The notes beneath the pieces are model-generated. The model did not search any database and was not told where the DNA came from. It saw nothing but the letters and a program-made list of their open reading frames with translations. The position numbers and the translations under genes are program-made. 61,824 nt of DNA from Clostridia bacterium (lineage in GTDB: Bacteria; Bacillota; Clostridia; Christensenellales; Aristaeellaceae). Shown in pieces: positions 42,572-50,816 of the stretch (the first letter of the stretch is position 1; each line of letters starts with the position of its first letter). The stretch covers positions 1-61,824 of the forward strand of contig JAFXUZ010000021.1 in NCBI GenBank assembly GCA_017524725.1. Direction: 5' to 3'.

Positions 42572-43885
42572 ATGATCGTCTGCAAATTCGGCGGCAGTTC
42601 CCTCGCGGACGCCGGCCAGTTCAAAAAGGTCCATGACATCGTCAAAGCCAATCCGGACAGGCATTATGTGGTCCCCAGCGCTCCGGGCCGGCGCTTTGCC
42701 AACGACGAAAAGGTGACCGACCTTCTTTATTCCTGTCAGCGCGCCGCCGCCGCCGGAGCGGATTTTTCCGGCATCCTCCTGCGGGTCCAGGAACGTTACG
42801 ATGCCATCATCCGTGACCTGGGGCTCAAGCTGTCCCTCAGCAGGGAATTTGACACCATCGCCCGTGAGATCCGCGACGGCGCCGGCAGCGAATACTGCGC
42901 CAGCCGCGGCGAGTATCTCAACGGCATCCTGCTGGCGGCCTACCTTGGTTTTGATTTTGTGGACGCCGCGACGGTCGTACGCTTCGACAAAAACGGCCTC
43001 CTGAAGGAAGATGAGACCCTGCGCCTCCTTTCGGAGGAGCTCAAGAACCACACCCGGGCCGTGATTCCCGGCTTTTACGGCGCTGAGGACGACGGGACCG
43101 TCCGCACCTTCTCCCGGGGTGGCAGCGACATCTCCGGCGCGCTGGTCGCCAGCAGTGTCAATGCCGATGTCTATGAAAACTGGACCGATGTGCCCGGCTT
43201 CTGTATCGCGGACCCGCGCATCGTCCCCGATGCCAAATACATCCCCTCCATCACCTACAAGGAACTCCGGGAGCTCAGCTATATGGGCGCCACCGTCCTT
43301 CATGAGGACGCTGTCTTCCCTGTCCGCAAGTGCGGCATCCCCACCAACATCCGCTCCACCAACGATCCCCAGCACCCCGGGACCATGATCTCGGTATCCG
43401 CGGGGCTGGACAGCGTGCAGCACACCATCACCGGGATCGCCGGGCAGAAGGGCTTCTCCATCGTCCACATCGAAAAAGACATGATGAACAGCGAGCTCGG
43501 TTTCGGCCGCCGGGTCCTGCAGGCGTTTGAAGAATACTCGGTCAACTTTGAGCACCTCCCCACCGGGATCGACACCATGAGCGTCGTCGTCAGGGAGAGC
43601 GAACTGAACCGCCACCGGGACGAGGTGATCGCCCGGATCGAGGAACTGGTCCATCCGGACCAGATCAACGTGGCGGACAACATCGCCCTGATCGCCACCG
43701 TCGGCCGCGGCATGGTCCGCATGTTCGGCACCGCGGCCAGGCTCTTTACCGCCATTTCCTCCCGCGGGATCTCCATCCGCACCATCGACCAGGGCTCCAG
43801 CGAAATTTCCATCATCGTCGGTGTGGATGCGGCGGACTTCAACTCAGCCATCGAAGCCATCTACGACGCTTTTGTGCGCACCTGA
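42572..43885 (+). CDS. lysC: Aspartate kinase
   Basis: Catalyses the first step of the aspartate amino-acid pathway. The 437-residue monofunctional enzyme has the kinase signature VCKFGGSSLAD at residues 3-13, TFSRGGSDISGALVAS near 181-196 (Asp-binding), and DPRIVPDAKYIPSITYKELRELSYMGA, residues about 211-237. Two ACT-type regulatory repeats follow from about residue 300 (GIAGQKGFSIVHIEKDMM, IALIATVGRGMV), giving feedback by lysine and/or threonine. AGGAGG lies before the ATG. It is monocistronic with its own promoter and terminator. Confidence 0.94.
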   Translation: MIVCKFGGSSLADAGQFKKVHDIVKANPDRHYVVPSAPGRRFANDEKVTDLLYSCQRAAAAGADFSGILLRVQERYDAIIRDLGLKLSLSREFDTIAREIRDGAGSEYCASRGEYLNGILLAAYLGFDFVDAATVVRFDKNGLLKEDETLRLLSEELKNHTRAVIPGFYGAEDDGTVRTFSRGGSDISGALVASSVNADVYENWTDVPGFCIADPRIVPDAKYIPSITYKELRELSYMGATVLHEDAVFPVRKCGIPTNIRSTNDPQHPGTMISVSAGLDSVQHTITGIAGQKGFSIVHIEKDMMNSELGFGRRVLQAFEEYSVNFEHLPTGIDTMSVVVRESELNRHRDEVIARIEELVHPDQINVADNIALIATVGRGMVRMFGTAARLFTAISSRGISIRTIDQGSSEISIIVGVDAADFNSAIEAIYDAFVRT

Positions 43886-43896
43886 TCCCGTACATT

Positions 43897-43929
43897 GGCC
43901 GCGCGCCGGCGCGCGGCCCCGTTTTTTTG
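43897..43929 (+). terminator. Terminator of lysC
   Basis: A fully palindromic 22-nt GC run (43897-43918) is followed by CCG and seven T. Very stable hairpin with a minimal loop. Confidence 0.88.
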
Positions 43930-44040
43930 TGTCTTCCGATATTTTTTCTGTGTTTTCCTTCTTGTGTTCCGTCTTCCTGTTCGCCTCCATCCCTGTTTTG
44001 CATCAGGCCGTTTTATCTCTTTTTGTATAGGAACACAGGC

Positions 44041-44070
44041 TTGACGGTAGCGCGGGTCTTTTGTTAAAAT
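44041..44070 (+). promoter_or_regulatory. Sigma-A promoter of the 799-aa protein operon
   Basis: TTGACG (44041-44046), an 18-bp spacer and TAAAAT (44065-44070) place the transcript start near 44078 and a leader of about 183 nt. Confidence 0.7.
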
Positions 44071-44118
44071 AGTTCCGCTGCCGGTTTTTCACCACTGTCC
44101 GGCCCGGATCAAAAGTAA

Positions 44119-44170
44119 TTTCATTTTCTGTCCCTGCAGCGGCTTTCTCCGTTTTTTTCATTTTCTGTCC
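44119..44170 (+). repeat. Pair of 15-bp direct repeats in leader
   Basis: TTTCATTTTCTGTCC occurs at 44119-44133 and again at 44156-44170, 37 bp apart start to start. They lie within the predicted untranslated leader. Confidence 0.7.
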
Positions 44171-44260
44171 AGTCATTGAGCGAAACGCCGTACGCGGTCC
44201 GACAGGGTCTTCAGATCGGCACATCTTTTTATTTTTTTATATTAGGGGGATCATCTCAAA

Positions 44261-46660
44261 ATGTACTTTACCGGACGAACTGTCCTCGTCTATCTGGAGG
44301 AGGACAATATTCAGCGGGCTTATTTTCGCGTGCGCCCGCTGCTGACAGACCAGGGCCCCGTGGAACGGGACCTGAACGCCCAATACCCGGATGAAGGGTT
44401 CCTCCGCATCGTTCCGGACAAAAACGAGCAGCATACCTTCAAGGAGCGTATGCGTACCCTCGGGGCTATCTGCCTGATGGATCTTTCAGCCCTCCAGAAC
44501 GATAACCAGAAAATCCGCACCAACAAGAATTATTCCCCTGCCAAGGGTGAAAAGAACCAGTTTATCGTATATTCCGACGCTGTCAGGCCCCTGGACGGCC
44601 GGCTGTTCTTCCACGTCGTCAGTGAAGACCGCAAGGACAGCGCCGTCACGCCCGCATATTACACCCGCTCCGGCGCAAATATCCAGGGCCCCTATTTCAA
44701 GGACAGGGAAACTTCTCCCGAGGATCTTAAAAAGATCCTGCCCGACGATCCCCGCCTTTATACCGCGAACCTGCCCGACGGCACTGCCCTGCTGATCTAT
44801 ATCGACGCGCCTAACGTGTCGGAACCGGAACCGGCCAAAGCAGACAGCACCGCTGCCGCTCCCATCCCGGAACCGGACCCGGCCGCTGAGGAAACGCAGC
44901 CGGCCGAAAGCGCTCCCGCGCCTCAGGAAAGCGCCTGGCAGCGCCAACTGAACGCCATCCTTACCGGCAAGGAAAACACCGCCTCTTCCAAAGGCACCGT
45001 CCCCCACGGCGACAAGGTTCCGGCAGCCCGCGGTGAAAAGGCCCCTTCGCCCGTGCCCGTGGCGCCTCAGCGCCCTGAAAAAACGGCTCCTGCGCGCCCC
45101 GAAAAAGCCGCCCCTGCCCCCCAGCGTCCTTCCGCTCCCCCGGAGACGGATACCGCCTACAACAGGATCCAGACCCTTAACGGCTCCCTCAGCGTCTCCT
45201 CCCAGCGCCTCAGGGAAGAGAGCCGCGGCTATTCCCCCCGTCCGGCCGAAGACAACTTATCTTCCGGCGCGACCAAACTGTACCGTCCCGGTACGGACCG
45301 CAGGGTGAACATGCGCGCCCGCAATTCACTCGCCGAAGCGGTGGAACAGCAGCGCTCCCTTTCAAGGTATGAGACCCGGAACGAAGCCCCCGGCGCCCAG
45401 ATCAGCGACCCCGGAAGTCTCGGGAACGTGCCGAATCCGGTGGAACAGTTCAAATTTGCCCTGCGCCGCACCTGGATGCTTCCCGACACCCATCGTCAGG
45501 TGGCGGATTGCATCCTTGCCACCTCCGGCATGCGGCAGGTGCTGAACAACGTCCTGACCGACGGCAAGATCAGCCTGACCATCCGCGCCATGCAGGCCCA
45601 GCTGCAGGACCTGGAAGCCGAAAGGCTGATGACACTGATGCAGCTGGACGACGCGAAAAAGAATCTCCAGGCCGCCCGGGAGACCGCGTTGGCCCAGGAC
45701 GAGAAAAAGCGCAGGGAACGTTCCGATACCCTCGACAGGATGCTTGAGGAAAAGAAAGCCCTCGTCGAAAAAATGAAGGCAGGCCAGGAAGCGCTCAGGG
45801 CCGAATGTGAAAAGGCGGCCGGCATCCTTTCCTCCCTGCCCCGCAGCGCAGCCGTAACGGCTCCCGTCGCCCAGGAAGAGCCGGACCGCGAGACCCTCGT
45901 CGCCCGTGTTGCCACCGCCATGAAGGCGGCAGGCTTTGACTGCAATGAGGATGCCGCCCTTGCATTCCTGATCCTGTTTGCCCAGAGCGCACCTGCCGGA
46001 CACATGGGTATCGCCTCGGAAAGCCCCGCTGACGCCCTTTCCGCCGCGGAATACGCCGCAGCTGCACTCGGTGCCGCGCATCTTCGCGTCCATAACGACA
46101 TCGGCAAGCCCCGGCCCGTGAGGGTCATTCCCGGCGGGGACGGCCCAGTCGTCATTACGGACACCTGCCCGGATCCCGTTCCCGTCGAAGGCGCCGTCCA
46201 TATGACCTGTTTCTCCTCGGACGATGTATACCTTTCCCGCTTCACCGACCGCATGATCGATCAGTACCGGGCGGATCCCTTCCCCGTATGGTGGATCCGA
46301 CAGGACCCCGAAGTGATCCCCGGCAGCGCCGTTTCCTGCCCCTCCGTATCCGCGCAGGCTCTTGCCGGCACGCTGCTTGTCACCGCCGGCGACCTGGACA
46401 GCAACTCCGCGGCGCTGATCCGCAGTATCCGCCTGGTGCTGCAAAGCGCAGGCGCACCGCTGCCCGGGAAGACAGCCGCCGCTATGCGCACCTTTATCCT
46501 GTCCGCCGCACCGTTCATGAAGGGCGGCATCGCCGCCGCCCTGGACTGGGCCGCCCTTTCCTATATCGTCCCCCATCTCCGCTTCAGCGGCGTGGATGGA
46601 AGCATCCTTAACGAAGCGGCCGCAGCCCTTCCCCACACGCTCATGGAACTGAGCAAATAA
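44261..46660 (+). CDS. Large modular cytoplasmic protein of unknown function
   Basis: I do not recognise this 799-residue protein. Residues 1-185 form a compact, probably beta-rich domain (MYFTGRTVLVYLEEDNIQRA as the first strand region). Residues about 186-390 are a low-complexity linker rich in Pro, Ala, Glu and Arg (repeated RPEKAAPAP-like units). Residues 393-440 are helical, 443-525 form a coiled coil (MQAQLQDLEAERLMTLMQLD region), and 540-799 form a second globular domain, ending IVPHLRFSGVDGSILNEAAA. There is no signal peptide or membrane helix. A GGGGGA box precedes the ATG at 10 nt. It is followed after 1 bp by a SpoU methyltransferase, so it is translationally linked to it. Confidence 0.6.
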   Translation: MYFTGRTVLVYLEEDNIQRAYFRVRPLLTDQGPVERDLNAQYPDEGFLRIVPDKNEQHTFKERMRTLGAICLMDLSALQNDNQKIRTNKNYSPAKGEKNQFIVYSDAVRPLDGRLFFHVVSEDRKDSAVTPAYYTRSGANIQGPYFKDRETSPEDLKKILPDDPRLYTANLPDGTALLIYIDAPNVSEPEPAKADSTAAAPIPEPDPAAEETQPAESAPAPQESAWQRQLNAILTGKENTASSKGTVPHGDKVPAARGEKAPSPVPVAPQRPEKTAPARPEKAAPAPQRPSAPPETDTAYNRIQTLNGSLSVSSQRLREESRGYSPRPAEDNLSSGATKLYRPGTDRRVNMRARNSLAEAVEQQRSLSRYETRNEAPGAQISDPGSLGNVPNPVEQFKFALRRTWMLPDTHRQVADCILATSGMRQVLNNVLTDGKISLTIRAMQAQLQDLEAERLMTLMQLDDAKKNLQAARETALAQDEKKRRERSDTLDRMLEEKKALVEKMKAGQEALRAECEKAAGILSSLPRSAAVTAPVAQEEPDRETLVARVATAMKAAGFDCNEDAALAFLILFAQSAPAGHMGIASESPADALSAAEYAAAALGAAHLRVHNDIGKPRPVRVIPGGDGPVVITDTCPDPVPVEGAVHMTCFSSDDVYLSRFTDRMIDQYRADPFPVWWIRQDPEVIPGSAVSCPSVSAQALAGTLLVTAGDLDSNSAALIRSIRLVLQSAGAPLPGKTAAAMRTFILSAAPFMKGGIAAALDWAALSYIVPHLRFSGVDGSILNEAAAALPHTLMELSK

Positions 46661-46661
46661 C

Positions 46662-47435
46662 ATGCTCTCCGAGATCACCAGCCTCAAAAACCCTAAAGTC
46701 AAGGCATGGAAGGACATGCTGAAGGACCGGTCCCTGCGTCAAAAGCAGGGACTGTTTCCCGTTGACGGGGAGCATATGGTCAGCGAAGCGCTGAGCGCCG
46801 GATGCCTTAAGGAACTCATTGTCGCCTCCGATAAACAGGACAGGTATTCCTCCCTTATCGAAAACTGCGGCCGTGTTTATCTGGTTTCTCCCCACGTGCT
46901 CGCTTCCCTGTCGGACACCGTGACTCCCCAGGGAGTCATGGGTTTCTGCTCTTTCCCTGAAAGCTGGCCTCCCCCGGTCCATCCGGGGATGTGGGTGGCC
47001 CTCAACGCCGTCCAGGATCCCGGAAATGTCGGGACCATCATCCGCACCATGGACGCCGCTGGACTGGACACCCTTCTGATCGACTCAAAAACAGCCGATC
47101 CCTTTTCCCCAAAGTGCGTCAGAGCCACCATGGGCGGCATTTTCCGGGTGCGCATCCTCCGCTCCGATCCGCTGGCTGATTCCCTGTCGGCCCTAAAGGC
47201 GAAGGGCATCTGCCTCGCCGCCGGCGTCCTGGACGGAACGGAGCTTCCGTCACGTCCCGAGATCCACGGCAGCGTATGTGTAATGATCGGCAACGAAGGC
47301 CGGGGGCTGGAAAAGGAACTTGCGGATATGGCGGACCTGCGGGTACGCATCCCGATGCCCGGCCGCGCCGAATCCCTCAACGCGTCGGTATCCGCCGCTT
47401 TGCTGATATATGATTTTCTCCGGGAACGCCTCTGA
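46662..47435 (+). CDS. TrmH/SpoU-family RNA 2'-O-methyltransferase
   Basis: This 257-residue SPOUT enzyme has an N-terminal substrate-binding domain (EITSLKNPKVKAWKDMLKDR) and the three SPOUT motifs: NAVQDPGNVGTIIRTMDAAG near 110-129, MIGNEGRGLEKEL near 206-218, and IPMPGRAESLNASVSAALLIYDF near 228-250, forming the trefoil knot that binds SAM. The target is probably a rRNA ribose. The gene begins 1 bp after the stop of the 799-aa gene. RlmB or TsnR-like assignment is not resolvable. Confidence 0.9.
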   Translation: MLSEITSLKNPKVKAWKDMLKDRSLRQKQGLFPVDGEHMVSEALSAGCLKELIVASDKQDRYSSLIENCGRVYLVSPHVLASLSDTVTPQGVMGFCSFPESWPPPVHPGMWVALNAVQDPGNVGTIIRTMDAAGLDTLLIDSKTADPFSPKCVRATMGGIFRVRILRSDPLADSLSALKAKGICLAAGVLDGTELPSRPEIHGSVCVMIGNEGRGLEKELADMADLRVRIPMPGRAESLNASVSAALLIYDFLRERL

Positions 47436-47546
47436 CCGTTTTCCCAGGTGCAGCCCGCACCCGGTTCTCTTTTCTTCCCGCTCTCCGGTCCACTTAAAAC
47501 AGCCACTTTTCCATACCGTGTAAAGCAGAAAACGAAAGGCACTGTT

Positions 47547-48935
47547 ATGATCGATATTCTTGATTTCAAGGGCGTCCGCGTCCATATGATCGGCATCGGC
47601 GGCAGCAGCATGTCCGGCCTGGCCGAGATGCTCCTCCACGAGGGCTATACCCTCACAGGCTCCGACAACACCCATTCCCATGCGGTGGAACGCCTTGAAA
47701 AGGAAGGCATCCATATCCAGATCGGGCATCGGGCCGAAAATGTCCACGGTGCGGCCCTGATCATTTTTTCGGCGGCGATCCTGCCCGACAACCCCGAAAG
47801 GCAGGAAGCCGCGCGCCTTGGCATACCCGAGATGGAACGTTCCGTACTGCTGGGCCAGTTGATGCGATTCCACAGGCACGCCGTATGTGTTTCCGGAGCT
47901 CATGGCAAAACCACCACCTCCGCGATGATCGCACAGATCCTCCTGGACTGCGGTCTGGACCCCGCCGTTTCCATCGGCGGACGGCTGGATGCCATCGGCG
48001 GCGGTTCCAGGGACGGCGGCAGGGAGGTATTTGTCGCCGAGGCCTGTGAATACCATTCAAGCTTTCTGGAGATGCATCCCACCCTTGCCGTCGTCCTCAA
48101 TATCGATGAAGACCACCTGGATTACTACGGGGATATCGAACACATCGAAAAAGCCTTCGGAGATTTTCTTTCCCTGGTCCCCCCGACGGGCACGGCCCTG
48201 GGCTGGGGAGACGATCCGCGTGTTCAGCGGCTTTTCAGCAGTCTCGGATGCCGTACCCTGTTCTTTGGCGACGGGGAGGAATGTGACTTCCGCACTGTCA
48301 ACATGACCCGGGGCGAGCACGGAAACACCTCCTTCGACGTTTCTTTCCGGGGACGTATCCTTGGACACGTTGACCTGAAGGTAGTCGGCGACAAAAACCG
48401 CCTGGACGCCCTGGCGGCCTTTGCCGCGGCCTACCTGTGCGGTGCGGACGCGGGCGGCGCCTGCGCTTCCCTGTCCTCCTTTGCCGGCGCCCACCGTCGG
48501 TTTGAAAAGACCGGGGTCATCGACGGCGTCAGCATGTACCACGATTACGGACACAACCCGGCGGAAATGCGCATCGCGGTCCATAACGCGGTGATGCAGC
48601 GCCCTCATGCTGTCTGGGCCGTCGTACAGCCCCACACTTATTCCCGGGTCATCACCCTTTTTGACGCGTACCTCACCTGCACTGAGGAAGCGGATCATAC
48701 CCTGGTGACGGATATCTGCGCCGCCCGGGAAAAGGACCCCGGCACCATCAATTCCGCCATGCTGGTGGAAGGGATGCGCAAAAACGGCATCGACGCTGTC
48801 CTGACTCCCTCCTTCGACGACTGTGAAAAATACCTTCGCTCCCACTGGCAGCCCGGCGATCTGGTGATCACCATGGGCTGCGGCGACATCAACCTGCTCA
48901 ACGAACAGATGCACACCCACGGGGACACAAAGTAA
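47547..48935 (+). CDS. murC: UDP-N-acetylmuramate--L-alanine ligase (MurC-type)
   Basis: Adds L-Ala to UDP-MurNAc in peptidoglycan precursor synthesis. The 462-residue protein has the N-terminal Rossmann motif MIGIGGSSMSGLAEML near 12-27, the P-loop VSGAHGKTTTSAMIAQILLD near 114-133, EACEYHSSFL near 170-179, NIDEDHLDYYG near 191-201, and the C-terminal QPHTYSR block. The usual DDYGHHP motif reads HDYGHNP here, a small deviation. ATG 47547 with a GAAAGG site is preferred to an upstream frame from 47448. It lies 111 bp after the SpoU gene. A second murC elsewhere cannot be excluded. Confidence 0.9.
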   Translation: MIDILDFKGVRVHMIGIGGSSMSGLAEMLLHEGYTLTGSDNTHSHAVERLEKEGIHIQIGHRAENVHGAALIIFSAAILPDNPERQEAARLGIPEMERSVLLGQLMRFHRHAVCVSGAHGKTTTSAMIAQILLDCGLDPAVSIGGRLDAIGGGSRDGGREVFVAEACEYHSSFLEMHPTLAVVLNIDEDHLDYYGDIEHIEKAFGDFLSLVPPTGTALGWGDDPRVQRLFSSLGCRTLFFGDGEECDFRTVNMTRGEHGNTSFDVSFRGRILGHVDLKVVGDKNRLDALAAFAAAYLCGADAGGACASLSSFAGAHRRFEKTGVIDGVSMYHDYGHNPAEMRIAVHNAVMQRPHAVWAVVQPHTYSRVITLFDAYLTCTEEADHTLVTDICAAREKDPGTINSAMLVEGMRKNGIDAVLTPSFDDCEKYLRSHWQPGDLVITMGCGDINLLNEQMHTHGDTK

Positions 48936-48950
48936 AACTCGGCACATCAA

Positions 48951-49004
48951 AACAGAGCGTCCGGCCGCTGCTTTCCGCAGCGATATCCGAACGCTCTGTT
49001 TTTG
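48951..49004 (+). terminator. Terminator of murC
   Basis: An outer stem AACAGAGCGT/ACGCTCTGTT encloses an inner CGCTGC/GCAGCG hairpin and is followed by TTTGTCTG. It is branched, and strong. Confidence 0.82.
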
Positions 49005-49053
49005 TCTGTCCCCGCCGATCCACCCGGGTATACAACGGGTCAGGTTTGCCCTG

Positions 49054-49557
49054 TCAGGCTGTTTTCTTCAGGTCGATCCTGCGCAGGGGGATAAGAAGAA
49101 TAACGCCGATGATGAGGGCCCCCACCTCGCCGACGGCCACTTCCAGCATGGTAATGACCAGCGGCAGGTGCATGGTAAAATGGAGCACCAGGCCGACGAT
49201 GACCCCGTTGGCGATCACGGGACACAGGGCTGAAAGCCATGGGATGTCCAGCCCGGTGACGGCAACTTTCCTGAAAAAACGTGTTCCCAGGGCCGCAATA
49301 AAAGTGGCCAGGGTGCCGAAGACCACGTCCCACACCGTCGCCGAACCGAAGAGATTGGCGATCAGGCAGCCGACCGTAAGGCCCGGGACGGCCTCCGGCA
49401 GCAGCACCGGCAGAATGGTCAGGGCCTCGGACACCCGGCACTGGATCGCACCGTAGGAGATCGGGGCCAATGCCATCGTCAGCACGGCGTACAGTGCCGC
49501 GATGACAGCGCTGACGCACAGGGAACGTACAGACATCAGGTCCTGTTTTTTGTTCAT
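49054..49557 (-). CDS. queT: QueT-family ECF transporter S component
   Basis: This 167-residue membrane protein has about five to six helices. The family pattern is clear: SAVIAALYAVLTMALAPISYG near 17-37, IQCRVSEALTILPVLLPEAVPGL, GCLIANLFGSATVWDVVFGTLATF and an Ala/Leu-rich C-terminus. QueT takes up queuosine precursors such as preQ1 with a shared ECF energy module, which is not encoded here. ATG 49557 is the sensible start; GGAGG is 12 nt upstream. A frame extending to 49755 would run through the leader and a tRNA gene. Confidence 0.85.
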   Translation of the reverse strand: MNKKQDLMSVRSLCVSAVIAALYAVLTMALAPISYGAIQCRVSEALTILPVLLPEAVPGLTVGCLIANLFGSATVWDVVFGTLATFIAALGTRFFRKVAVTGLDIPWLSALCPVIANGVIVGLVLHFTMHLPLVITMLEVAVGEVGALIIGVILLIPLRRIDLKKTA

Positions 49558-49584
49558 GATCCTGTTTTTCCTCCAAAACCGCTG

Positions 49585-49662
49585 ATACCGAACGGCCCAC
49601 GGCTGCCTTACGGAAGCGATCGATAAACAACCCGCGGGCCGGGTTCCATAAGCATTCGGTAT
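49585..49662 (-). promoter_or_regulatory. Structured leader of queT, riboswitch candidate
   Basis: On the minus strand the 78-nt region is closed by an 8-bp stem (ATACCGAA/TTCGGTAT, 49655-49662 with 49585-49592) and holds an inner AACCCG/CGGGTT hairpin (49629-49645) and a weaker one. It ends 28 nt before the queT start, next to the GGAGG box. queT genes are often preceded by preQ1-I, -II or -III riboswitches; I could not match a known preQ1 consensus. Confidence 0.45.
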
Positions 49663-49678
49663 ACCGGCAATACAGTTT

Positions 49679-49714
49679 AAAAAACGAAAATCCCGCCGCT
49701 TTTTGCGATGGGAT
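49679..49714 (-). terminator. Terminator after the tRNA-Lys pair
   Basis: On the minus strand an ATCCC...GGGAT stem with inner CGC/GCG (49690-49714) is followed by TTTTCGTTTT. It separates the tRNA genes from the queT leader, although partial read-through could feed queT. Confidence 0.75.
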
Positions 49715-49722
49715 CTTCTATC

Positions 49723-49798
49723 TGGTGCGCCATCAGGGACTCGAACCCGGGACACCCTGATTAAGAGTCAGGTGCTCTACCAACTGAGCTAATGGCGC
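49723..49798 (-). tRNA. tRNA-Lys (anticodon CUU)
   Basis: A 76-nt cloverleaf including encoded CCA. Acceptor GCGCCAT pairs with ATGGCGC, the D loop has AGTTGGTAGA, and the anticodon stem-loop CCTGA-CTCTTAA-TCAGG gives CUU, reading AAG. The T arm has GTTCGAGT with one C-U mismatch in the stem. Identical to the neighbouring copy. Confidence 0.95.
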
Positions 49799-49807
49799 TT
49801 GTAAAGT

Positions 49808-49883
49808 TGGTGCGCCATCAGGGACTCGAACCCGGGACACCCTGATTAAGAGTCAGGTGCTCTACCAACTGAGCTAATGGCGC
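49808..49883 (-). tRNA. tRNA-Lys (anticodon CUU), second copy
   Basis: Identical in all 76 positions to the copy at 49723-49798 and separated from it by 9 bp. It is promoter-proximal. Both carry CCA in the gene. Confidence 0.95.
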
Positions 49884-49921
49884 ACGCAGCATCAGCCTTG
49901 CGGCTTTCGCTGACGAAGGAT

Positions 49922-49950
49922 ATTTTACTCTTATTTCAGGTGTTTGTCAA
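49922..49950 (-). promoter_or_regulatory. Promoter of the tRNA-Lys pair
   Basis: On the minus strand perfect TTGACA (49945-49950), a 17-bp spacer and TAAAAT (49922-49927) lie about 38 bp before the first tRNA. Confidence 0.85.
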
Positions 49951-49989
49951 GGCGGTTTTTTAAAAAAGTCCATATTCGCCTCTGCAGTT

Positions 49990-50063
49990 GGGAAAGTCCC
50001 GCGCTGCCTTCTTCCCCTGCTGTCCGTCGCAGTAGGGGATATCGGCCCGCACGGGACTTTCCC
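49990..50063. repeat. Long imperfect palindrome downstream of the ABC operon
   Basis: Arms GGGAAAGTCCCG (49990-50001) and CGGGACTTTCCC (50052-50063) are perfect 12-bp complements and enclose a CCCCT/AGGGG inner stem. There is no adjacent T-run on the minus strand, so it is an atypical terminator or an mRNA-stabilising structure at the end of the GntR-ABC operon. Confidence 0.6.
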
Positions 50064-50069
50064 TGTGTG

Positions 50070-50816
50070 TTATACGCTCAGTTTCCTTTCCATGATCTGC
50101 GCGGTCAGTACGTACATAATGACCGCAAATACCAGCGCTATCCCGCCGTCCACCAGGAACACCGTCCGGATACCTGAGATCCCGGCAGTCGCTTTCCCCT
50201 GAACAAAGCTCACCAGCCACATCAGGGCGATAAACGCCAGGAAGGAGACCAGCCCGTTGTATCGTTTGCCATTCAGCAGGGCGGTGGATATCACGTCCCC
50301 CAGGTATGCCGCACAGACAGTGCCGATCCATGTGACCAGCAGGTTAAAATTCAGGGCCAGCAGGGTGGGGGTATCCATGGTGATCCTTGCGTCAAACGAC
50401 TGAAGCAGGTCCCTCAGCCAGTTCCACAGATCCGCCAGCCGTCCTTCATGAGCAAAGAGCAGGGTGATATCCAGCGCCGCAAGGGCAAAATAGAAAGCGC
50501 CCGCCAGAAGGATGGATATCCCGTTCTCCAATACCTTTGCTCCAAGGATCCTGTAGCTGCTGTTGGGCGTCATGAACAGCATATAGCTCTGTTTGGTGTT
50601 CATGTCCCTGTGCAGTATCACCACACTGGCGATGCCGATGATCATGACCCCGCCGAAGGCAAGCATCGCAAGAAGTCCGACGCCGATCCCCGTCATGCGG
50701 TTTCTGTCCGCCCACAGTCCGATCAGGAAAACGATCTCCGCCAGGGCCGTGGCCCCGAGAATCATCAGCTTGATGGCCAGGGTTTTCCTGAGCTCGTATT
50801 TCATCAGGTTCTTCAT
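50070..50816 (-). CDS. ABC-2-type transporter permease
   Basis: This 248-residue protein has six predicted helices, the first at residues about 15-37 after MKNLMKYELRKTLAIKL, the typical start of ABC-2 permeases. It has no distinctive substrate motif. It is cotranslated with the ATPase upstream through a 4-bp overlap and belongs to a GntR-ATPase-permease operon like ytrAB in Bacillus, whose systems respond to cell-wall-active antibiotics or carry out peptide export. Confidence 0.85.
   Translation of the reverse strand: MKNLMKYELRKTLAIKLMILGATALAEIVFLIGLWADRNRMTGIGVGLLAMLAFGGVMIIGIASVVILHRDMNTKQSYMLFMTPNSSYRILGAKVLENGISILLAGAFYFALAALDITLLFAHEGRLADLWNWLRDLLQSFDARITMDTPTLLALNFNLLVTWIGTVCAAYLGDVISTALLNGKRYNGLVSFLAFIALMWLVSFVQGKATAGISGIRTVFLVDGGIALVFAVIMYVLTAQIMERKLSV

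Larger units (their letters stand above)
43886..44260 (+). promoter_or_regulatory. Gene-free stretch: terminator, promoter and long repeat-bearing leader
   Basis: This 375-bp interval contains the lysC terminator, a pyrimidine-rich segment (43930-44035), a promoter, and an approximately 180-nt leader of the 799-aa protein gene with two 15-bp direct repeats. No open frame or RNA gene is supported. Confidence 0.7.

Noticed and set aside
49558..49755. N-terminal extension of QueT
   Set aside because: It would translate the leader, the tRNA terminator and part of a tRNA gene.
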